Below, piece after piece: positions 7,001 to 7,807 of a stretch of DNA of 7,807 bases (its first letter is position 1; every line of letters begins with the position of its first letter). The notes below the pieces were generated by a model that ran no database searches, was not told the origin of the DNA, and saw only the letters and a list, made by a program, of their open reading frames with translations. This DNA is from Methanobacteriota archaeon (GTDB taxonomy: Archaea; Thermoplasmatota; Thermoplasmata; RBG-16-68-12), in contig VBMM01000074.1 of assembly GCA_005878415.1 (NCBI GenBank), positions 1 to 7,807 of the forward strand, given 5' to 3'. A program made the position numbers and the translations under genes.

Positions 7001-7807
7001 CGCGTCCGCAGGTTACATGCCCACCGTGTCGACGGACAGCGGCAACAATCCTCACATCGCTTGGAGTGGATCGAAGACAAGCGGGACCGCATACTACAAG
7101 AACAAGGCCGGTGGGACGTGGAGGTCCACCGTTTCGTGGGGCTCCACGTACACGGGCCTATCCGTTGACGTCTCGCCGCAGAACGACTATGTCAGCCTCG
7201 CCCGGTATTATGAGGCGGCGACCAATGAGATTCAGTACACGGTCTGCAAGGATCTGTCGACGAGCAACTGCGATGCGGCCGCGGAGTTCACGAGGTCTGA
7301 CAGCACGGCCGGGTACGACACCGTCGCAACTGCCGTTCAGGGTGGCTCGTATCCCTCGCTGGCCACGACCTACGAGGCGAACGGGGACCTTTGGGTGGCG
7401 TATGCGAAGGTCATTGACGGCACGACGACGGCGATATACGCGCGGTTCCTCGACTACCCAAGCGGCGGATGGCAGACCGAAGAGGTGGTAGCACTTACCT
7501 CAGGCACGGTGTTCGCAAGACCTTCGATCGGCATCGATGTGAACAACGACGTCCACGCGCTGTACGTGGCTGCGTCGGCGCCGCAGCTCTATTACAAGAA
7601 GAGGACGGGCGGGACCTGGGGCGCAGCGACGGCCGTCGACGCCTCCTCGGATAATCCCACCCTGGTTGTTCGGGCTCCTAACAACCTTGTATACGGAATC
7701 GACGTCGGTGCCTTGTATTGGAAAACGACGAGCTCGGAGACATACTTCTTCCACATCCCGGAGTTCGAGAGCGTGGCGGTGCCCCTCCTTGGCGCGATCC
7801 TCCTCGG
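4056..7807 (+). CDS. C-terminal ectodomain segment of the giant membrane protein (3' end beyond window)
   Basis: I translated this frame codon by codon and found no stop across about 1,250 codons to the window edge. The protein is rich in Thr, Ser, Val, Asp and Asn and poor in Lys, as in secreted beta-sheet proteins, with scattered Cys that could form disulfides outside the cell. In order: the end of IDG domain 2 with calcium-type loops (to about 4590); four tandem repeats of about 85 residues (4827-5825); a beta-rich module with FNIPSGSSISKVQFGVEAF (about 5940-6400); a second one with YDWSGVPAGADSY and TYAITTAELNSGAPSVRL (about 6405-6690); propeller-like blades (about 6690-7740); and IPEF followed by a hydrophobic stretch (7755 on). 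It has no start of its own upstream of the break; an automatic caller may place one at an internal ATG or GTG. It is best read as the continuation of the 1339-4058 segment. Confidence 0.85.
4071..4139 (+). other. Two calcium-type Asp loops
   Basis: DFNNDGIPD (4071-4097) and DYDADGITD (4113-4139) both fit the D-x-[DN]-x-D-G-x-x-D pattern of thrombospondin type 3 or dockerin-like calcium loops. They lie just after the third frame break, in the insert of IDG domain copy 2. Calcium binding is inferred from the motif. Confidence 0.6.
4827..5825 (+). repeat. Four tandem ectodomain repeats of about 80-88 residues
   Basis: Each unit opens with a V/I-Q-x-G motif (KIQTGSV, TVQRGSA, SVQTGDL, TVQSGTV) and closes with an aromatic-rich strand (WYVAEF, WQVVEY, WYLVSF, YFAVEF), with T-x-L-x-L-type strands before it. 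Approximate boundaries are 4827-5072, 5073-5312, 5313-5558 and 5559-5825. A partial degenerate unit (WYVVFYDQ) precedes the first. The pattern suggests immunoglobulin-like beta-sandwich domains forming a stalk; the family is not identified. DNA identity between units is low, so the duplication is old. Confidence 0.7.
6666..7740 (+). other. Probable beta-propeller (sialidase/BNR-like blades)
   Basis: Recurrent blade-like strands occur with similar spacing: PSIAMDSSGYLHVVW (6825), PTVSTDSGNNPHIAW (7020), PSLATTYEANGDLWVAY (7353), PSIGIDVNNDVHALY (7521) and a weaker PTLVVRAPNNLVYGI (7656). Between them lie SGSTWGSQIILA, KNKAGGTWRS and KKRTGGTWGAA, the G-G/S-x-W turns typical of BNR-type propellers. 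The P-x-x-x-x-D-x-x-x-x-x-H-x-x-W pattern supports a propeller; the blade number (five or six) is not certain. No sialidase catalytic set is evident, so binding rather than catalysis is likely. Confidence 0.6.
7752..7807 (+). other. C-terminal IPEF motif and hydrophobic segment, possible archaeal sorting or anchor signal
   Basis: HIPEFESVAVPLLGAILL ends the window. A Pro-Glu-Phe motif directly before a hydrophobic run resembles PEF-CTERM-type archaeal surface protein ends, which are processed by archaeosortases. The expected basic tail lies outside the window, so a plain C-terminal membrane anchor cannot be excluded. Confidence 0.55.

Overview
The window looks like a high-G+C euryarchaeal genome, most likely an uncultured member of the Thermoplasmatota. 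The clue to an archaeon is a complete archaeal RNA polymerase subunit K gene. The closer placement is an inference from recall, not a search: the Asn-Gly-Leu decapeptide repeat protein with a zinc ribbon and a downstream membrane span resembles proteins seen in metagenomic Thermoplasmatota.

Layout: rpoK lies on the minus strand at the left end. A 314-base intergenic region separates it from a plus-strand unit. That region holds a perfect palindrome with a TATA-like core, followed two helical turns later by a perfect 7-bp inverted repeat; together they look like a promoter and operator. Next is a 206-residue ArsR-like winged-helix regulator (545-1165). The rest of the window, about 6.6 kb, is best read as one giant gene that starts on top of the regulator's stop codon (GTGA) and runs off the right edge.

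The giant gene is broken in three places in this sequence: a base appears to be missing just after the start (about 1168-1170), about 16 codons plus a frame change are missing near 1336-1345, and one base is missing near 4053-4058. Rejoined, it encodes at least about 2,200 residues. In order these are a KaiC/RecA-like ATPase domain with degenerate Walker A and B motifs, a helical TPR-like stretch, a CX2C-X10-CX2C zinc ribbon, a Pro/Lys linker, eight decapeptide repeats (GRTNGLTNGL), one transmembrane helix, and a very large ectodomain. The ectodomain contains two copies of an IDG...GAD domain (the second with calcium-type loops), four tandem beta-rich repeats of about 85 residues, two further beta-rich modules and a probable beta-propeller. 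It ends in an IPEF motif followed by a hydrophobic segment that looks like an archaeal C-terminal anchor or sorting signal.

Working model (inference): the regulator and giant protein are co-transcribed, and the giant protein links a non-catalytic or altered KaiC-like cytoplasmic module to a long surface structure anchored at both ends. The reading frame is clean over roughly 900 and 1,250 codons between breaks, so sequencing or assembly error is at least as likely as true gene decay.
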